Assembly (NCBI GenBank): GCA_949372635.1 | Contig: CASIAB010000008.1 | Coordinates: forward strand, 124,001-188,000 | DNA: 64,000 nucleotides | Source: an uncultured Pseudomonadales bacterium | Lineage (GTDB): Bacteria; Pseudomonadota; Gammaproteobacteria; Pseudomonadales; Pseudohongiellaceae | Direction: 5' to 3' | Shown here: positions 28,880 through 39,815 of the stretch, piece by piece | How the letters are laid out: each line of letters starts with the position of its first letter | How positions within the stretch are numbered: position 1 is the stretch's first letter | The notes under the pieces: model-generated | What the model saw: only the letters and a program-made list of their open reading frames with translations | The model's database searches: none | Told to the model about the DNA's origin: nothing | Program-made: the position numbers and the translations under genes

Positions 28880-30493
28880 TTGATCTCTACCGCGAATATC
28901 ACTATGCAGTTTGGTGCCAAGCCCCTATTCGAGAATATTTCGGTCAAATTCGCCGATGGTAACCGTTACGGATTGATCGGTGCCAACGGCTGCGGCAAGA
29001 CCACCTTCATGAGGATTCTAGAAGGCAAACTCACTCCAACATCCGGTAATGTTGCAATCGGGCCCAATGAAAGATTAGGTTCATTGAGTCAGGACCAGTT
29101 CGCGTTTGAAGAATTCAATGTGATCGACACTGTCATCATGGGCCATGAAGAGTTATGGGAAATCAAGCAAGAGCGGGATCGCATCTATGCTCTACCGGAA
29201 ATGTCTGACGCTGACGGCATGAAGGTTGCCGAGCTGGAAATTCAGTTCGCGGAAATGGATGGCTATACCGCCGAAAGCCGTGCTGGAGAATTACTGATGG
29301 GCGCGGGCATCGCTGAAGAATTACATTTTGGCCCCATGAAAGAAGTTGCCCCAGGCTGGAAGCTAAGGGTACTGCTGGCGCAGGCTCTATTCTCAGATCC
29401 CGACATCCTGTTATTAGACGAGCCTACCAACAATTTGGATATTAACGCTATTCGTTGGTTAGAAGGCGTCTTGGAAGCTCGCAAATGTACTATGGTAATT
29501 ATTTCCCACGACCGGCACTTCCTGAATTCTGTGTGTACGCATATGGCCGATATCGATTTCGGTGAACTGCGGCTTTATCCAGGAAACTACGACCATTTTA
29601 TGACGGCCTCCACCCAGGCCCGAGAAAGATTACAATCAGTCAATGCAAAGAAATCAGCTCAGATCTCTGAGCTTAAGCATTTCGTCAGTCGCTTCTCTGC
29701 TAACGCATCAAAAGCTAAGCAAGCGACTTCTCGAGCGAAACAAATAGAAAAAATCGAACTAGAGGAAATTAAGCCTTCTAGCCGAGTCAGCCCCTTCATT
29801 CGATTTAAGCAAGAGAAGAAACTGCATCGCCAGGCTCTTACTCTTGAAAAAATGGGGCACGGCTTCGACGATGAGCCTCTTTTCAAGGATGGAAACATCA
29901 TAATGGAAGCAGGAACTCGCCTGGCCGTCATTGGCGAAAATGGAGCCGGGAAAACCACGTTTCTTCGCTGCCTGTTGAATGAGCTTTCAGTGAATCAAGG
30001 AAAGATACAATGGGCAGAAAGCGCCACCTTGGGGTACTGTCCTCAGGACAGCACTAGTGATTTCGATATTGAGATGAATCTATTCGATTGGATGTGCCAG
30101 TGGCGCAAGCCAAGCCACGGCGATCAAATCGTTCGAGCTACGCTAGGCAGGCTCTTGTTCTCCACAGAAGACTTCGAGAAATCAGTGAAAGTCTGTTCCG
30201 GTGGCGAAAAAAATCGCCTACTGTTCGGCAAACTAATGATGAGCGACCCTAACGTGCTGCTTTTGGATGAACCAACCAATCACTTGGATATGGAAGCCAT
30301 TGAATCATTGAACTTGGCATTGGATCATTATGAAGGCACGTTAATTTTTGTGAGCCACGATAGAGAATTTGTTTCGTCATTAGCCACCAGGATCATTGAG
30401 ATTAAAGATCAACAGCTGATAGATTTTCAGGGCAACTACGAAGAGTACCTATCGAGCCAGCAAGATGCGGCAGGTATTGCGAATAGCAGATAG
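28880..30493 (+). CDS. ybiT: ABC-F family ATPase, YbiT type
   Basis: ABC-F proteins bind the ribosomal E site and rescue stalled translation; they have no membrane domain. This 537-residue protein has two ATPase halves: Walker [10 protein letters not shown] and GENGAGKTT, signature motifs in the first half around [14 protein letters not shown] and in the second [16 protein letters not shown], Walker [13 protein letters not shown] and [13 protein letters not shown] basic linker between the halves ([23 protein letters not shown]) is the P-site tRNA-interacting motif. The first half has PGWK in place of the standard LSGG. The start is a TTG at 28880 preceded by AGGACG; the N terminus [23 protein letters not shown] matches YbiT directly. 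Confidence 0.93.
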   Translation: MISTANITMQFGAKPLFENISVKFADGNRYGLIGANGCGKTTFMRILEGKLTPTSGNVAIGPNERLGSLSQDQFAFEEFNVIDTVIMGHEELWEIKQERDRIYALPEMSDADGMKVAELEIQFAEMDGYTAESRAGELLMGAGIAEELHFGPMKEVAPGWKLRVLLAQALFSDPDILLLDEPTNNLDINAIRWLEGVLEARKCTMVIISHDRHFLNSVCTHMADIDFGELRLYPGNYDHFMTASTQARERLQSVNAKKSAQISELKHFVSRFSANASKAKQATSRAKQIEKIELEEIKPSSRVSPFIRFKQEKKLHRQALTLEKMGHGFDDEPLFKDGNIIMEAGTRLAVIGENGAGKTTFLRCLLNELSVNQGKIQWAESATLGYCPQDSTSDFDIEMNLFDWMCQWRKPSHGDQIVRATLGRLLFSTEDFEKSVKVCSGGEKNRLLFGKLMMSDPNVLLLDEPTNHLDMEAIESLNLALDHYEGTLIFVSHDREFVSSLATRIIEIKDQQLIDFQGNYEEYLSSQQDAAGIANSR

Positions 30494-30678
30494 AGAATCT
30501 CTAAACTCATAGTAGACGAATCATTTCAGATAGTTGCACGACGTGATCCCAATTTCAGGTGTGGGGCATAGAAATCAACAACAGACCCCGCTGGCAACCA
30601 ACAGGTTGCTGCTAGATTTCCTAAACTCGCTTAGATAGATATTTTTCTTGAAATGGGCAGTAGTTGCACTGTCCTCAC

Positions 30679-30697
30679 GGCCTACTGACGGTAGGCC
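30679..30697. repeat. Perfect hairpin between convergent genes
   Basis: GGCCTACTGACGGTAGGCC is a 7-base perfect stem with a 5-base loop. It has no T run on either side. It lies between the convergent ybiT and PhoD-like genes and may protect mRNA 3' ends or aid termination. Confidence 0.5.
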
Positions 30698-30764
30698 ACG
30701 AATGCATAAGTTAGACAATTTTAGTCCAGAAGCTAAATCGGTACAGATATTCCTGCAGTTAAGA

Positions 30765-32444
30765 TTAGGGCCTATCTAGTTCCACTGTGTGATAAGGCTG
30801 CAGAGTGTCGATAGCATCCAGAGGCTGGCTATTTACATCCCATTTAAATAGCTTGACCACAATTTTATCCTGCTCAAAATCTACTATTGTGAATCCATGC
30901 TGTTCGAATGGGACTACTTGCTCTTCAAAATTCAGATATTGCGAAGGGGCCGCTCGCACACCACGCACCACCGAAGGAAACCCGCGGATTGACGTGCCTA
31001 CCGGACCGCAGAGAATATTGGTGATAGGGTTGTCGCTAAAGTCCAGATTACCCGCCCCATGCATGATGCCCACACCGGTGGCATGAAGATCGCCTGCAAT
31101 TACCAGCGGGTTCCTGTGCTTCATATTGGCTAGCGATTGCATGATGCGATCATGTTGATTTAACCATCCCTGCTTCCAATGAGGTTTCGGAATTTGCGTG
31201 GTTAGCTCACCCGTTTCCGGGTGCAGCATATCAGGATACCACTCACCCCATTTGCCCGCGGTCCAACCCGGCGGATTAGATGGCACATGCACTAAGTGAC
31301 GAGTGTCTGCCGATGCGGTGCGATGCACTAACCAATCTTCCACATTACTATCGAGAAACCCGGCATTAAGCTCACCGACACTTAGAGTCCGCCGCACATC
31401 ATAGAGCAACACTTCCAGCAACTGACCATAGCGCAGCGTACCGAAGCTCTCCGACAAATCGCCACGCGCGCTGCTGTTGGAATATGGCAGACCCAGTGAC
31501 CGAGTCGCATCGGGTAAAAATTCCGGATAATACAATTGTTGAGTGGTGCGAGCCAACTGTAGTTGAAACCAAGGAACCGGATAAGTCAGTGGAGAATCGT
31601 TCTCCCAGTGGTCATGATCATCTTGAAGAAAGTAAACCGGCGTGGATCGAAAGTCAGTTCCATACAAAGGTACAATCTGAGGACCCGCCGCTAGCTTCAT
31701 CGCTTCTTCGTTACTACCACCCATTACGCGTGAAGCGAAGTCAAAATTCGATGCACGACCGGCCGCGCTCAACTCCCCTGCTTGCTCACCTTGCCAGGTG
31801 TGTAAATCCCAATAGATATGATCACCGTTGGCAATAGCTGCCTGTGGAGAAAAAGATAAGCCTCTTCTTAGTAAACGCCTACGAATGGCGATCGGCAAAT
31901 TACCGCGCCGATCTCCAATATCGAAATATTCTCCCTCGGGGCCACCGGCGCAGGTGTAGAATAAAACGCGAACCCGTTCTGGGTTCTGTTCGGGCGCAGG
32001 GAAGGTCGACAAAGGCCAGGGCTCACACAGCTGATTGCCACGACTATCCTGGAGAGAAAGTTGATACTCGGTATCGGCCTGTAATTCCGCCGCCTGAAAC
32101 TGCCAGAATTCTCCGCTAGAATCATTCTGATAGCCGTTCACCACACGGCTAGTTGCTCCGTTTCGTATCTGCAACTGTGGCATTTCAGCAATAGCTCTGA
32201 TGAACGATGCTTTAATTAGAAACTGTGACTCATTGACCGCAGGTAGCAAATGTCGCACCTGCCCCGAATCCCAGTCATCACTAACTGGATTCAGCGCCTG
32301 CTGTGCCGCAAGCTGTTGCCAAGGCCAGGTAGATATCCAAGCACCGGCCATCCCGCTGGCGCTACCACGCAAAAAATCACGCCGCTTTATGTTGGGCAAG
32401 TACCTATTAGGTTTCTTCTTATTATTTATTTTCCTGTTTGCCAC
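30765..32444 (-). CDS. PhoD-like metallophosphatase, Tat-exported
   Basis: A 559-residue phosphodiesterase/alkaline phosphatase D-like enzyme. The N terminus has a twin-arginine signal (IKRRDFLRGSASGMAG). The metal-binding core is present: YTCAGGPEG, AIANGDHIYWD, DDHDHWENDSP and VIAGDLHATGVG, equivalent to the PhoD motifs. It would release phosphate from organic esters in the periplasm. The start is a GTG at 32442-32444 with AGAGGTGA upstream. It has no operon partner in sight. Its exact substrate cannot be told. Confidence 0.85.
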   Translation of the reverse strand: MANRKINNKKKPNRYLPNIKRRDFLRGSASGMAGAWISTWPWQQLAAQQALNPVSDDWDSGQVRHLLPAVNESQFLIKASFIRAIAEMPQLQIRNGATSRVVNGYQNDSSGEFWQFQAAELQADTEYQLSLQDSRGNQLCEPWPLSTFPAPEQNPERVRVLFYTCAGGPEGEYFDIGDRRGNLPIAIRRRLLRRGLSFSPQAAIANGDHIYWDLHTWQGEQAGELSAAGRASNFDFASRVMGGSNEEAMKLAAGPQIVPLYGTDFRSTPVYFLQDDHDHWENDSPLTYPVPWFQLQLARTTQQLYYPEFLPDATRSLGLPYSNSSARGDLSESFGTLRYGQLLEVLLYDVRRTLSVGELNAGFLDSNVEDWLVHRTASADTRHLVHVPSNPPGWTAGKWGEWYPDMLHPETGELTTQIPKPHWKQGWLNQHDRIMQSLANMKHRNPLVIAGDLHATGVGIMHGAGNLDFSDNPITNILCGPVGTSIRGFPSVVRGVRAAPSQYLNFEEQVVPFEQHGFTIVDFEQDKIVVKLFKWDVNSQPLDAIDTLQPYHTVELDRP

Positions 32445-32706
32445 GAATCACCTCTGTTTATCTACGCGCATTCCTTGAAGCGAGCGAATAAAATGATACC
32501 TGCACTGGCATTGTTTTCAATCCGAATGCCCCATTGACCGAACAATCGTTGCACGCACTACAGCAATCTTCGCTTTTAGTAACTTTTAACATCAAATATA
32601 ACTCAATAATCATTCAGTAGGGTCGTAGAAGAAATAATGCCTGATTTGTTAAAGAATCAGCCAGCCCTGACAGATTCGCGCCTTCGTTTCCGCGAGTTCT
32701 TGCAAC

Positions 32707-33321
32707 TTACTTTTGTTGTGCGCCGCCAATAGATTTAAAAAATATTCTTGCTAATTCTGAAATCTGCAACCTCAACCCCTCCATAGAGGTTGCATGCTTC
32801 TTTAGCCCACCAATCGAAGATATGAGCAGGTGGATAAAAGCTAAAGGCTTCATCGGCATGTCCGAGAACACAACTTCTCCATTCGATATAGCTTCTTCCA
32901 AAGCTTGCGAGAAGAGGCCTTCCAGCCGGTCTTGGCCTTTCTTCATGAGATCTGCTGCTATACTAATACTCATATCCATTAACTCAGCGCCGTGCGGAGA
33001 CTCAACGACTGGCTCATAAAAAATCTTCTCGAATGCTAGTATCGAAGCTGTGATGCGCTCGGCTATTGATCCACTTCCAGACAAAGTAGCGATTGCCTTA
33101 TCTATTCCTTTGTTGAACCGAAATGTCACGACCTCACTAAATAAATCTTCCTTATTTTCGACCATCAGATACAGGGCCGCTCGAGATATTCCCGCTGCCT
33201 GTGCTATATCGTTCATGGCCGTTCGCCGAAAGCCATATCGTGCAAAAACATCGCCAGCCGCCGCAAATACCGCTTCGCGTTTTTCATCTTTTTGTGACTT
33301 TTTACTTATTGCTTGCTCCAT
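32707..33321 (-). CDS. TetR family transcriptional regulator
   Basis: A 204-residue repressor with an N-terminal TetR helix-turn-helix (REAVFAAAGDVFARYGFRRT, then IAQAAGISRAALYLMVENKEDLF) and a helical C-terminal ligand domain. It is divergent from iorAB, and the 234-base spacer contains an inverted repeat (33367-33390) that could be its operator, so it probably controls itself and the molybdenum hydroxylase. The ligand is unknown. Confidence 0.92.
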   Translation of the reverse strand: MEQAISKKSQKDEKREAVFAAAGDVFARYGFRRTAMNDIAQAAGISRAALYLMVENKEDLFSEVVTFRFNKGIDKAIATLSGSGSIAERITASILAFEKIFYEPVVESPHGAELMDMSISIAADLMKKGQDRLEGLFSQALEEAISNGEVVFSDMPMKPLAFIHLLISSIGGLKKHATSMEGLRLQISELARIFFKSIGGAQQK

Positions 33322-33366
33322 CTCTAGGAGTTTAGCTTAATTTAATTACATATTCATCGGGTTAAT

Positions 33367-33390
33367 TGACATTTTGGACTTGTTATGTCA
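33367..33390. promoter_or_regulatory. Candidate TetR operator between tetR and iorA
   Basis: TGACAT at 33367 and ATGTCA at 33385 form a 6-base inverted repeat with a 12-base spacer, 46 bases from the regulator start. CATTTTG is also repeated directly within and just beyond it. Symmetry and position between divergent genes suggest an operator; no protein binding can be shown from sequence. Confidence 0.5.
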
Positions 33391-33497
33391 TTTTGTAAAA
33401 AGTTGGTAGGTTTCTCATATCCAACGTAGTGAATTTTCCGAAATAGTGTATGCATAAGGCAAAGCCATTTTCGATAGACTGGCTTGTCGAGTAAAAA

Positions 33498-33519
33498 CCA
33501 GAGCACTTGAGCGCTCTGG
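33498..33519 (+). promoter_or_regulatory. Hairpin in the leader of iorAB
   Basis: CCAGAGC and GCTCTGG form a 7-base stem with an 8-base loop, followed by TCTTCTTA, 36 bases before the iorA start. It could be a weak terminator or attenuator in the 5' leader, or the end of a short upstream transcript. Confidence 0.4.
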
Positions 33520-33555
33520 TCTTCTTACCAGTAATTGATTTTTTGGGAGCGAATT

Positions 33556-34068
33556 ATGGCGGTATTAATTGTAAATGGTACTCGGGAGGAATTTGACGTT
33601 GACCCTTCGACGCCCCTCTTATGGGTGCTGAGAGAGAAATTGGCCCTTACCGGAACCAAATTCGGCTGCGGTATTGCACAGTGTGGAGCCTGCACGGTAC
33701 ATGTTGATGGCGATCCAATTCGGTCATGCAACACGCCTTTTTCAGCAGTCGAAGGAAAAGAAATAACAACGATAGAGGGGCTCGCACCAAGCAGCGAAGA
33801 ACTGCACCCTCTGCAGACGGCATGGATTGAACACCAGGTCCCCCAATGCGGCTACTGTCAGTCTGGGCAATTGATGTCTGCGGCAGCATTATTAGCCAGC
33901 AACCCAAATCCAGATGACGCGGCAATCGATAGCGCAATGCGCGGCAACATATGTCGCTGCGGCATGTATGGCCGCATTCGACAGGCCATCAAAACCTCTG
34001 CGACTTATTATGAGGTGGCGAGCACATCTGAACTAACTGCTACAGCGCAGGAGGTGAGCGGTGAATAA
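33556..34068 (+). CDS. iorA: (2Fe-2S) subunit of isoquinoline 1-oxidoreductase-type hydroxylase
   Basis: Small iron-sulfur subunit of a molybdenum hydroxylase. The 170 residues hold a plant-type ferredoxin cluster ([15 protein letters not shown]) and the second, CO-dehydrogenase-type cluster (CGYCQSGQ, then [13 protein letters not shown]). The ORF track starts at 33535; the ATG at 33556 after GGGAG is the better start. It overlaps iorB by 8 bases. Two-subunit enzymes of this type lack the FAD subunit and pass electrons to a cytochrome. They hydroxylate N-heterocycles or oxidise aldehydes. Confidence 0.92.
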   Translation: MAVLIVNGTREEFDVDPSTPLLWVLREKLALTGTKFGCGIAQCGACTVHVDGDPIRSCNTPFSAVEGKEITTIEGLAPSSEELHPLQTAWIEHQVPQCGYCQSGQLMSAAALLASNPNPDDAAIDSAMRGNICRCGMYGRIRQAIKTSATYYEVASTSELTATAQEVSGE

Positions 34069-36325
34069 ATGGACTAGAAGAGCATTTCTTAGCACAGGCA
34101 TTATCGCAGGAACCGGACTGGTTGTAGGTGTTTCAATACGCCCCGGCAATCGAGCCCAAGGTCTCCAAGAATTAATGGCCGGTGAGGATGAAACCCTCGT
34201 CCACGCTTACATCAAAATCGGTGCTGACAATGTTGTCACCGCCATCATTCCCCACTCTGAAATGGGACAGGGAGTCCAGACATCATTAGCGCAAATGGTC
34301 GCCGATGAACTTGATGCTGACTGGGATCTTGTTCGTGCTGAAGAGGCACCAGCGCTTGATGAATATGCCAATTTTGCTGTAGGCAAAGGATTCTTAATAC
34401 CGGACGCGAAATTCCCGGATATTATTGTTCCATCAGTCGATGGCGCATTGATGCAAATCGCCGATGTGCTGAATGTACAAGTTACTGGCGGAAGTGGCAG
34501 CATACGCTTTACTGGAGAACTTGGGTCGCGAATAGCTGGAGCCGCAACTAGACAGCTGTTAGTACAAGCAGCGGCACAAAAGTGGCAGGTGCCGGAAAGT
34601 GAGATAGAAACCGAGAAAAGTCACCTCATTCACAGAGCAAGTTCCCGCAATGAGCCTTATGCAGCGTTAGCCGTAGCAGCCTCAGCGATGACACCGTCTT
34701 ATACACCGGAGTTAAAGCGACAGGAACAATTCAAGATTATGGGCCAGCAAGTGCAGCGCTTTGATATTCCTGCCAAAGTCGATGGTACCGCGAAATTTGC
34801 ATTGGATGTCCGTCTGCCGGGAATGCTATATGCCACTGTAACGCGGTCACCAGTTTTTGGAGGCAGCCTTATTGGTACGAAGGACGAGGCCGCCCGCGCT
34901 GTAAGTGGCGTAATTGATGTTTACGAACTTCCACCTATGGAATCCAACGACATGGTTGGAGCCTTTGCTGCTGGCGAATCAGTTGCCGTCCTTGCCGAAG
35001 GCTACTGGCCCGCAATTCAAGGCCTTAAAGCGCTTGAAATAGAGTGGGATACCGGCGGCAACGAGACGGTAACCAGCGATAAGATTTTTGCTCAGTTTGA
35101 TGCAGACATTAGCGCCGCCCAGGACAGACAAACTGATTCCATATTCGGTGACGCTGATGATGTATTCAGTACTGCTGCAAACATTATTTCAGCGGATTAT
35201 CGGGTCCCCTACCTAGCCCACACGTGCATGGAGCCCTTGAACGCAACGGCAGAAGTTAAAGATGGACGCTGTGAGATATGGATTGGTTGTCAGAACCCTC
35301 TGGGATTCAGACAAGCCGTAGCCGATGCCCTGGGAATCGATGCAGAAAATGTCACGCTGCATAATCAATTTATGGGTGGCGGCTTCGGACGCAAAGCCCG
35401 TCCTGACTATGCTATTCAGGCAGCGCTTGTAGCAGAACGAGCCGGGCGACCAGTGCAGCTGATTTGGTCTCGTGAGGAAGATGTTCGCCAAGACTTCTAT
35501 CGCCCCGCTGTTCAAAGCCGCTTCCGGGCCGCATTAGATAATGAAGGCAATCCCATTGCATGGGAGAACACTTACGTAGACAAACACGAGCCGATTGAAG
35601 CACCGCTAATTCCTTACGCAATTCCTGCGCAAAATATTGGCTATGTCGCCAGCCCTACTCACGTTCCCTTCGGAGCTTGGCGTAGTGTAGATCACTCGCA
35701 GCATGGCTTCTTCACCGAGTCGTTCATCGATGAACTTGCAGTGGCTGCAGGCAAAGATCCTTATGAGTATCGTGTCGGCTTGCTTAGCAACCATCCTCGT
35801 CATTTAGCAATACTAGAAAAGGTAGCCGAGGAGGCACAGTGGAGTCGTCCGCTTGCAGGAGGCCGAGGACGCGGTATCTCTCTCCAAGAATCCTTTGGAA
35901 CTCTTGTTGCGCAGGTTGTGGAAGTAACGATTGTTGACGGAGATATAAGCGTGGATCGGGTTGTCGCCGCAATCGATGCCGGTTTCGCTATTTCCCCAGA
36001 TGGGATCACAGCACAAGTCGAGTCAGCAATTATTTATGGCCTAACTGCCGCTCTGCATGGTGAGATAACAATCGAGAACGGTGCAGTTGCGCAAAGCAAT
36101 TTCCATGACTATGAAGCGGTACGCATGGATACAGCACCAAAAATCGAAACGCACATAATCAACAGTGGGTACGCTATAGGTGGCGCAGGTGAGCCTGGAA
36201 CACCTGGAATTGCACCTGCACTAGCGAATGCAGTATTTGATGCGACTGGCATTCGAGTTCGGAATCTGCCACTAAATCAGTTCAATCTGCGTTTTAGAGT
36301 TGAAGAAGCTGGAGTGGTTGGCTAG
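34061..36325 (+). CDS. iorB: Molybdopterin subunit of isoquinoline 1-oxidoreductase-type hydroxylase
   Basis: The 754-residue catalytic subunit has a twin-arginine signal ([15 protein letters not shown]), so the heterodimer is probably exported folded, with the small subunit carried along. Xanthine-oxidase-family motifs include [21 protein letters not shown], the molybdopterin-contacting [24 protein letters not shown], and the C-terminal [18 protein letters not shown] with the catalytic glutamate. The GTG start at 34061 follows GGAGGTGAG. No XdhC/MocA-type maturation gene is adjacent, so maturation must be supplied from elsewhere. Substrate not predictable; aldehydes or N-heterocycles are typical. 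Confidence 0.92.
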   Translation: MNKWTRRAFLSTGIIAGTGLVVGVSIRPGNRAQGLQELMAGEDETLVHAYIKIGADNVVTAIIPHSEMGQGVQTSLAQMVADELDADWDLVRAEEAPALDEYANFAVGKGFLIPDAKFPDIIVPSVDGALMQIADVLNVQVTGGSGSIRFTGELGSRIAGAATRQLLVQAAAQKWQVPESEIETEKSHLIHRASSRNEPYAALAVAASAMTPSYTPELKRQEQFKIMGQQVQRFDIPAKVDGTAKFALDVRLPGMLYATVTRSPVFGGSLIGTKDEAARAVSGVIDVYELPPMESNDMVGAFAAGESVAVLAEGYWPAIQGLKALEIEWDTGGNETVTSDKIFAQFDADISAAQDRQTDSIFGDADDVFSTAANIISADYRVPYLAHTCMEPLNATAEVKDGRCEIWIGCQNPLGFRQAVADALGIDAENVTLHNQFMGGGFGRKARPDYAIQAALVAERAGRPVQLIWSREEDVRQDFYRPAVQSRFRAALDNEGNPIAWENTYVDKHEPIEAPLIPYAIPAQNIGYVASPTHVPFGAWRSVDHSQHGFFTESFIDELAVAAGKDPYEYRVGLLSNHPRHLAILEKVAEEAQWSRPLAGGRGRGISLQESFGTLVAQVVEVTIVDGDISVDRVVAAIDAGFAISPDGITAQVESAIIYGLTAALHGEITIENGAVAQSNFHDYEAVRMDTAPKIETHIINSGYAIGGAGEPGTPGIAPALANAVFDATGIRVRNLPLNQFNLRFRVEEAGVVG

Positions 36326-36344
36326 TCGAGTATGTGATCCGAAT

Positions 36345-36380
36345 AAGGTTGTGCGCTAAGCCGCTCACAGCCTTATTTTT
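36345..36380 (+). terminator. Rho-independent terminator after iorB
   Basis: AAGGTTGTGCGC and GCTCACAGCCTT form a long stem with one or two mismatches around TAAGCC, followed by ATTTTT. It lies 20 bases after the iorB stop. Confidence 0.8.
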
Positions 36381-36616
36381 AGACAAACAAGCTGTACGCT
36401 CTTGGTGCATTCTCCAACGCGTTCTAACCCCTAAATTTTAACTCATTGATTCAATCAGTGAATCGATCAAACCGCCGTGCCTGTCTAATAATCGCATCCC
36501 GCTGCGTTAAAGGCTCTCGAGTGGCGATAAGATCGGGAGTAAGATAGTCTGTGACGTCTGATTCTAATTTTGACTCAGTTATAAAAAATGAAGACAGCAC
36601 ACGAGGAAGTTAAAAC

Positions 36617-37183
36617 ATGAATAATAAAGCACTCAAGATTATGCTTAGCGCGGCATTACTTTGCGCACTATCTCCGAACCTTTTCGCACAAAGACCTACG
36701 GCGGCAACTCATGTATCGCGAGCAGACATCATGACTGTCTTCGAACACATGGGAGAGACTATCGATCAGCAAATCAAGGTAGTTGATATCGGCGATGAGG
36801 TAAATGTAGGTGTTGGAATTTTGCAGCGCAAAGGCAATCGCACTGAAGGCGAATCTGTAACTGCGATTGTGCACCATCAAGTTACTGAGGTGTATTACGT
36901 GTTATCGGGATCAGGCACTCTCGTTACCGGGGGCGACATAAGCGGCGACATAGAATTTCCTGCCAGCAATATATCAGTCCTGGAGTTGATTGGGCCTAGC
37001 GGCAGCCGCACTGTCATCAATGGGCAAACCAAAACCATATCGGCAGGTGACATTGTTGTTATACCTGCTAGCGTGCCCCACGGATTCAGGAATATACAAG
37101 ATCAGATTACTTACTTGAGTATTCGTGTAGACCCTGGCCAGGTGTTGCCTACGGGATATGTACATCCTTCGATAGAAGACTAG
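36617..37183 (+). CDS. Exported cupin-domain protein
   Basis: A 188-residue protein with a clear signal peptide (KIMLSAALLCALSPNLFAQ) and a single cupin barrel: TAIVHHQVTEVYYVLSGSGTLVTGG holds the first metal-binding motif (HH...E), and DIVVIPASVPHGFRN the second. It is therefore a periplasmic, probably metal-binding cupin; the reaction is unknown. A good ribosome site (GAGGAAG) precedes the ATG. It follows the iorB terminator by 236 bases and may be part of the same catabolic island. Confidence 0.8.
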   Translation: MNNKALKIMLSAALLCALSPNLFAQRPTAATHVSRADIMTVFEHMGETIDQQIKVVDIGDEVNVGVGILQRKGNRTEGESVTAIVHHQVTEVYYVLSGSGTLVTGGDISGDIEFPASNISVLELIGPSGSRTVINGQTKTISAGDIVVIPASVPHGFRNIQDQITYLSIRVDPGQVLPTGYVHPSIED

Positions 37184-37389
37184 AACTGAATATCTTAGAG
37201 GCAGCCCGATTAGGGTAAACATACCGATTTGAAGCACGCTATGTTTACCCTGCCCCCGCCCTAACAGAAACACAGCAGCTGTGATTGATTTTATTATCAG
37301 CGCAGAGCAAGACGGCCTCTTTATAGGTTAGACTCACGCAGCGGGTATCAAGGTCTCGTTTCAAAATGTGCTGGAGCGGGAGCCCTTTA

Positions 37390-38577
37390 GTGAAATTCGG
37401 AAATTACAAAACCCTTATCGTTCTAACCTTCGCACAATGCTTTGGTCAAACGGCAGCACCAATTCTTGTATTGCTAGGGGGCATTGTCGGGGCGCAGATC
37501 GCGCCCTCTATTGATTGGGCAACTCTGCCAATTGCAATTCAAATTGCTGGCATAGCTTTCGCAACAATACCCGCGTCTTACCTGATGTCAAAAATCGGCA
37601 GAAAGGCAGGCTTTCTTGCCGGCACTGCACTGGCCATCTTCGCGACACTCTCTGCCGCATGGGGTATCTATCAAGAATCATTTCCGCTCTTTTGCATCGC
37701 CTCTTTTTTGATTGGCAACTATATCGCCTTCCTACAGCAGTTCCGTTTTGCAGTTGCAGAATCAGTGCCAAGCGAACAAATACCCAAATGTCTGTCGTTT
37801 TTAATGCTAGCAGGCATAGTTGCCGCATTGCTTGGGCCAGAAGTTGCTCAACGCTTTAGCGTCGTTAAAGGACTTCCCGACTACGTTGGTTCATTTTTAG
37901 GTTTGGCAGCAATGCTGACTGTGTCGTTCCTGATCTTGCTGACATTCTACAAAAACACGACATTCGAGAAACAGGGCCAATCTAGTGCTGTTAGGCCTCT
38001 CGGGCAAATTTTTAAACAACACACATTAATTCTAGCCATAGCATCTGCGGCCCTAGGATATAGCGTCATGAGTCTTATAATGACCGCAACGCCTCTGAGC
38101 ATGCACGAAATAGATCATCATTCACTGCATAACACAACCAGGGTTATCCAGGGTCACATCCTTGCTATGTATGTTCCATCATTCTTCAGTGGGTTTTTAA
38201 TTTCTTGGCTGGGTGTTAAGAGGATCATTCAGGCTGGATTCGCTCTAATGATAATTTGTATATTTATTGGATGGGGCCAACCCGACTTCATCAACTACTG
38301 GGGAACTCTGATATTTCTCGGCGTAGGTTGGAATTTCCTCTTCCTTGGTGGCACCACCTTGTTAACTCAAAGCTACCGAACATCGGAGCGATTTAAGGTG
38401 CAGGCAGCCAATGATTTTCTGGTCTTTGGCTTACAGGCGATTAGCTCACTCAGTGCAGGCATTCTATTGGCCAGCATTGGCTGGAGCGGTGTGATGATAT
38501 TTGCTCTACCGTTGTTGCTACTACTCGTTCCAATAATATTCAGAACAGCTAAAACGCAGCCTGAACCAATATCATAG
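37390..38577 (+). CDS. MFS transporter
   Basis: A 12-helix major facilitator protein of about 395 residues. The loop after helix 2 carries the family motif SYLMSKIGRKAGFLAG, and the C-terminal half has SWLGVKRIIQAGFALM. No substrate can be inferred. The ORF track starts at the ATG 37366; I prefer the GTG at 37390 because GGAGCGGGAG lies just upstream and it removes eight polar residues. It follows the cupin gene and precedes an exported protein of unknown function. Confidence 0.85.
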   Translation: MKFGNYKTLIVLTFAQCFGQTAAPILVLLGGIVGAQIAPSIDWATLPIAIQIAGIAFATIPASYLMSKIGRKAGFLAGTALAIFATLSAAWGIYQESFPLFCIASFLIGNYIAFLQQFRFAVAESVPSEQIPKCLSFLMLAGIVAALLGPEVAQRFSVVKGLPDYVGSFLGLAAMLTVSFLILLTFYKNTTFEKQGQSSAVRPLGQIFKQHTLILAIASAALGYSVMSLIMTATPLSMHEIDHHSLHNTTRVIQGHILAMYVPSFFSGFLISWLGVKRIIQAGFALMIICIFIGWGQPDFINYWGTLIFLGVGWNFLFLGGTTLLTQSYRTSERFKVQAANDFLVFGLQAISSLSAGILLASIGWSGVMIFALPLLLLLVPIIFRTAKTQPEPIS

Positions 38578-38660
38578 CTGCACTTTATTGATCCATAGCG
38601 CAAACTACTGTAGTTTACTTTGAAGCAAATCATTCTGTCAGCGTTGATATTGAGAAGCTC

Positions 38661-39659
38661 ATGATCACTATTACTCACCCAGGATTGAACTCGCGATTTC
38701 TTCTAGCCCTCATTGCTCTTAGCGCCGGACTGATTAGTCTCAGCCTGCCAGCCGCTAATGCACAGGAATATATAGTCGGACGCACCGTAGATGGCCAACC
38801 AGACCTACAAGGCTTGTGGACTAACGACACCATCACCCCAATAGAACGGCCAGCCTCGATGGCAGGCCAGGCATTCCTCTCCCAAGATGAGATCGCCAGC
38901 GCGGAAGCGCGAATTGCCGAGCGCAGAGCCGTAGCCGATGACAATATCGTGGTCGAAGCAGGCGGAAACATCGGAGGTTACAATCAAATCTGGCTGGATT
39001 CTGGGGATACCGTTCTTTCTACCGGTCAGACATCAATGATTACCGATCCGCCTTCTGGGCGGGCCCCTATTCGCCCAGAAGCTGAAGCAAAACGAGACTA
39101 TGGCTTTGCACATGTTGAAGATCACTGGACTAACCACACTGTTTGGGACCGCTGTATAACGCGAGGTGTGCCGGGATCCATGTTGCCCGCTGGCTACAAC
39201 AATGCCTACCGGTTCATTCAGACTGAGGATACCTTTACCATCGTGCATGAAATGATTCACGATGTACGCGTAATCCATCTCGATAAAGCTGAGCATATCG
39301 ATTCCAAGGTGAAATTATGGATGGGTGATTCCATTGCACGCTGGGAGGGCGATACCTTAGTAGTTGAAACTACAAATTACAATGACCGCGGCATGATTGC
39401 CAACAGCAGCGCAGGTGGACGACTTAAGGGTGTACCCATCAGTGATCAGCTTCATGTAGTTGAACGTTTCAGCCGGGTAAGCGAAGGCACCATACTGTGG
39501 GAGGCACGAGTTACAGATCCAGTAAATTTCTCAGCACCTTTTACGATCTCCATGCCGCTCACTCGAGACGACGAGTACACGATGTATGAATACGCCTGCC
39601 ATGAAGGCAACTACGCCATCGAAAATATTCTAAGTGGTGGACGCGCTGCAGAACGCTAA
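38661..39659 (+). CDS. Exported protein of unknown function
   Basis: A 332-residue protein with a signal peptide (LALIALSAGLISLSLPAANAQ). The mature part shows motifs seen in a family of exported proteins common in environmental bacteria: GQPDLQGLWTND near the start, LWMGDSIARWEGDTLVVETTNYND in the second half and YEYACHEGNYAIENILSGGRA at the end. I do not know its activity. The next gene, a beta-propeller protein, is also exported in its ancestral form, and the two may have worked together. Confidence 0.75.
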   Translation: MITITHPGLNSRFLLALIALSAGLISLSLPAANAQEYIVGRTVDGQPDLQGLWTNDTITPIERPASMAGQAFLSQDEIASAEARIAERRAVADDNIVVEAGGNIGGYNQIWLDSGDTVLSTGQTSMITDPPSGRAPIRPEAEAKRDYGFAHVEDHWTNHTVWDRCITRGVPGSMLPAGYNNAYRFIQTEDTFTIVHEMIHDVRVIHLDKAEHIDSKVKLWMGDSIARWEGDTLVVETTNYNDRGMIANSSAGGRLKGVPISDQLHVVERFSRVSEGTILWEARVTDPVNFSAPFTISMPLTRDDEYTMYEYACHEGNYAIENILSGGRAAER

Positions 39660-39815
39660 ACCACGCCCTAACTAACAGATTGATATAGGCTCTATGTAGT
39701 CTGCTAGAAATTTGTTTCGTATTCCCGCAAAAAATACTGTTTGCGTGATAGAAGCCAGATACTGGGGACATAAATGAACCTAGGGAATCGTTCATAAAAA
39801 CACAGAGAATATACT

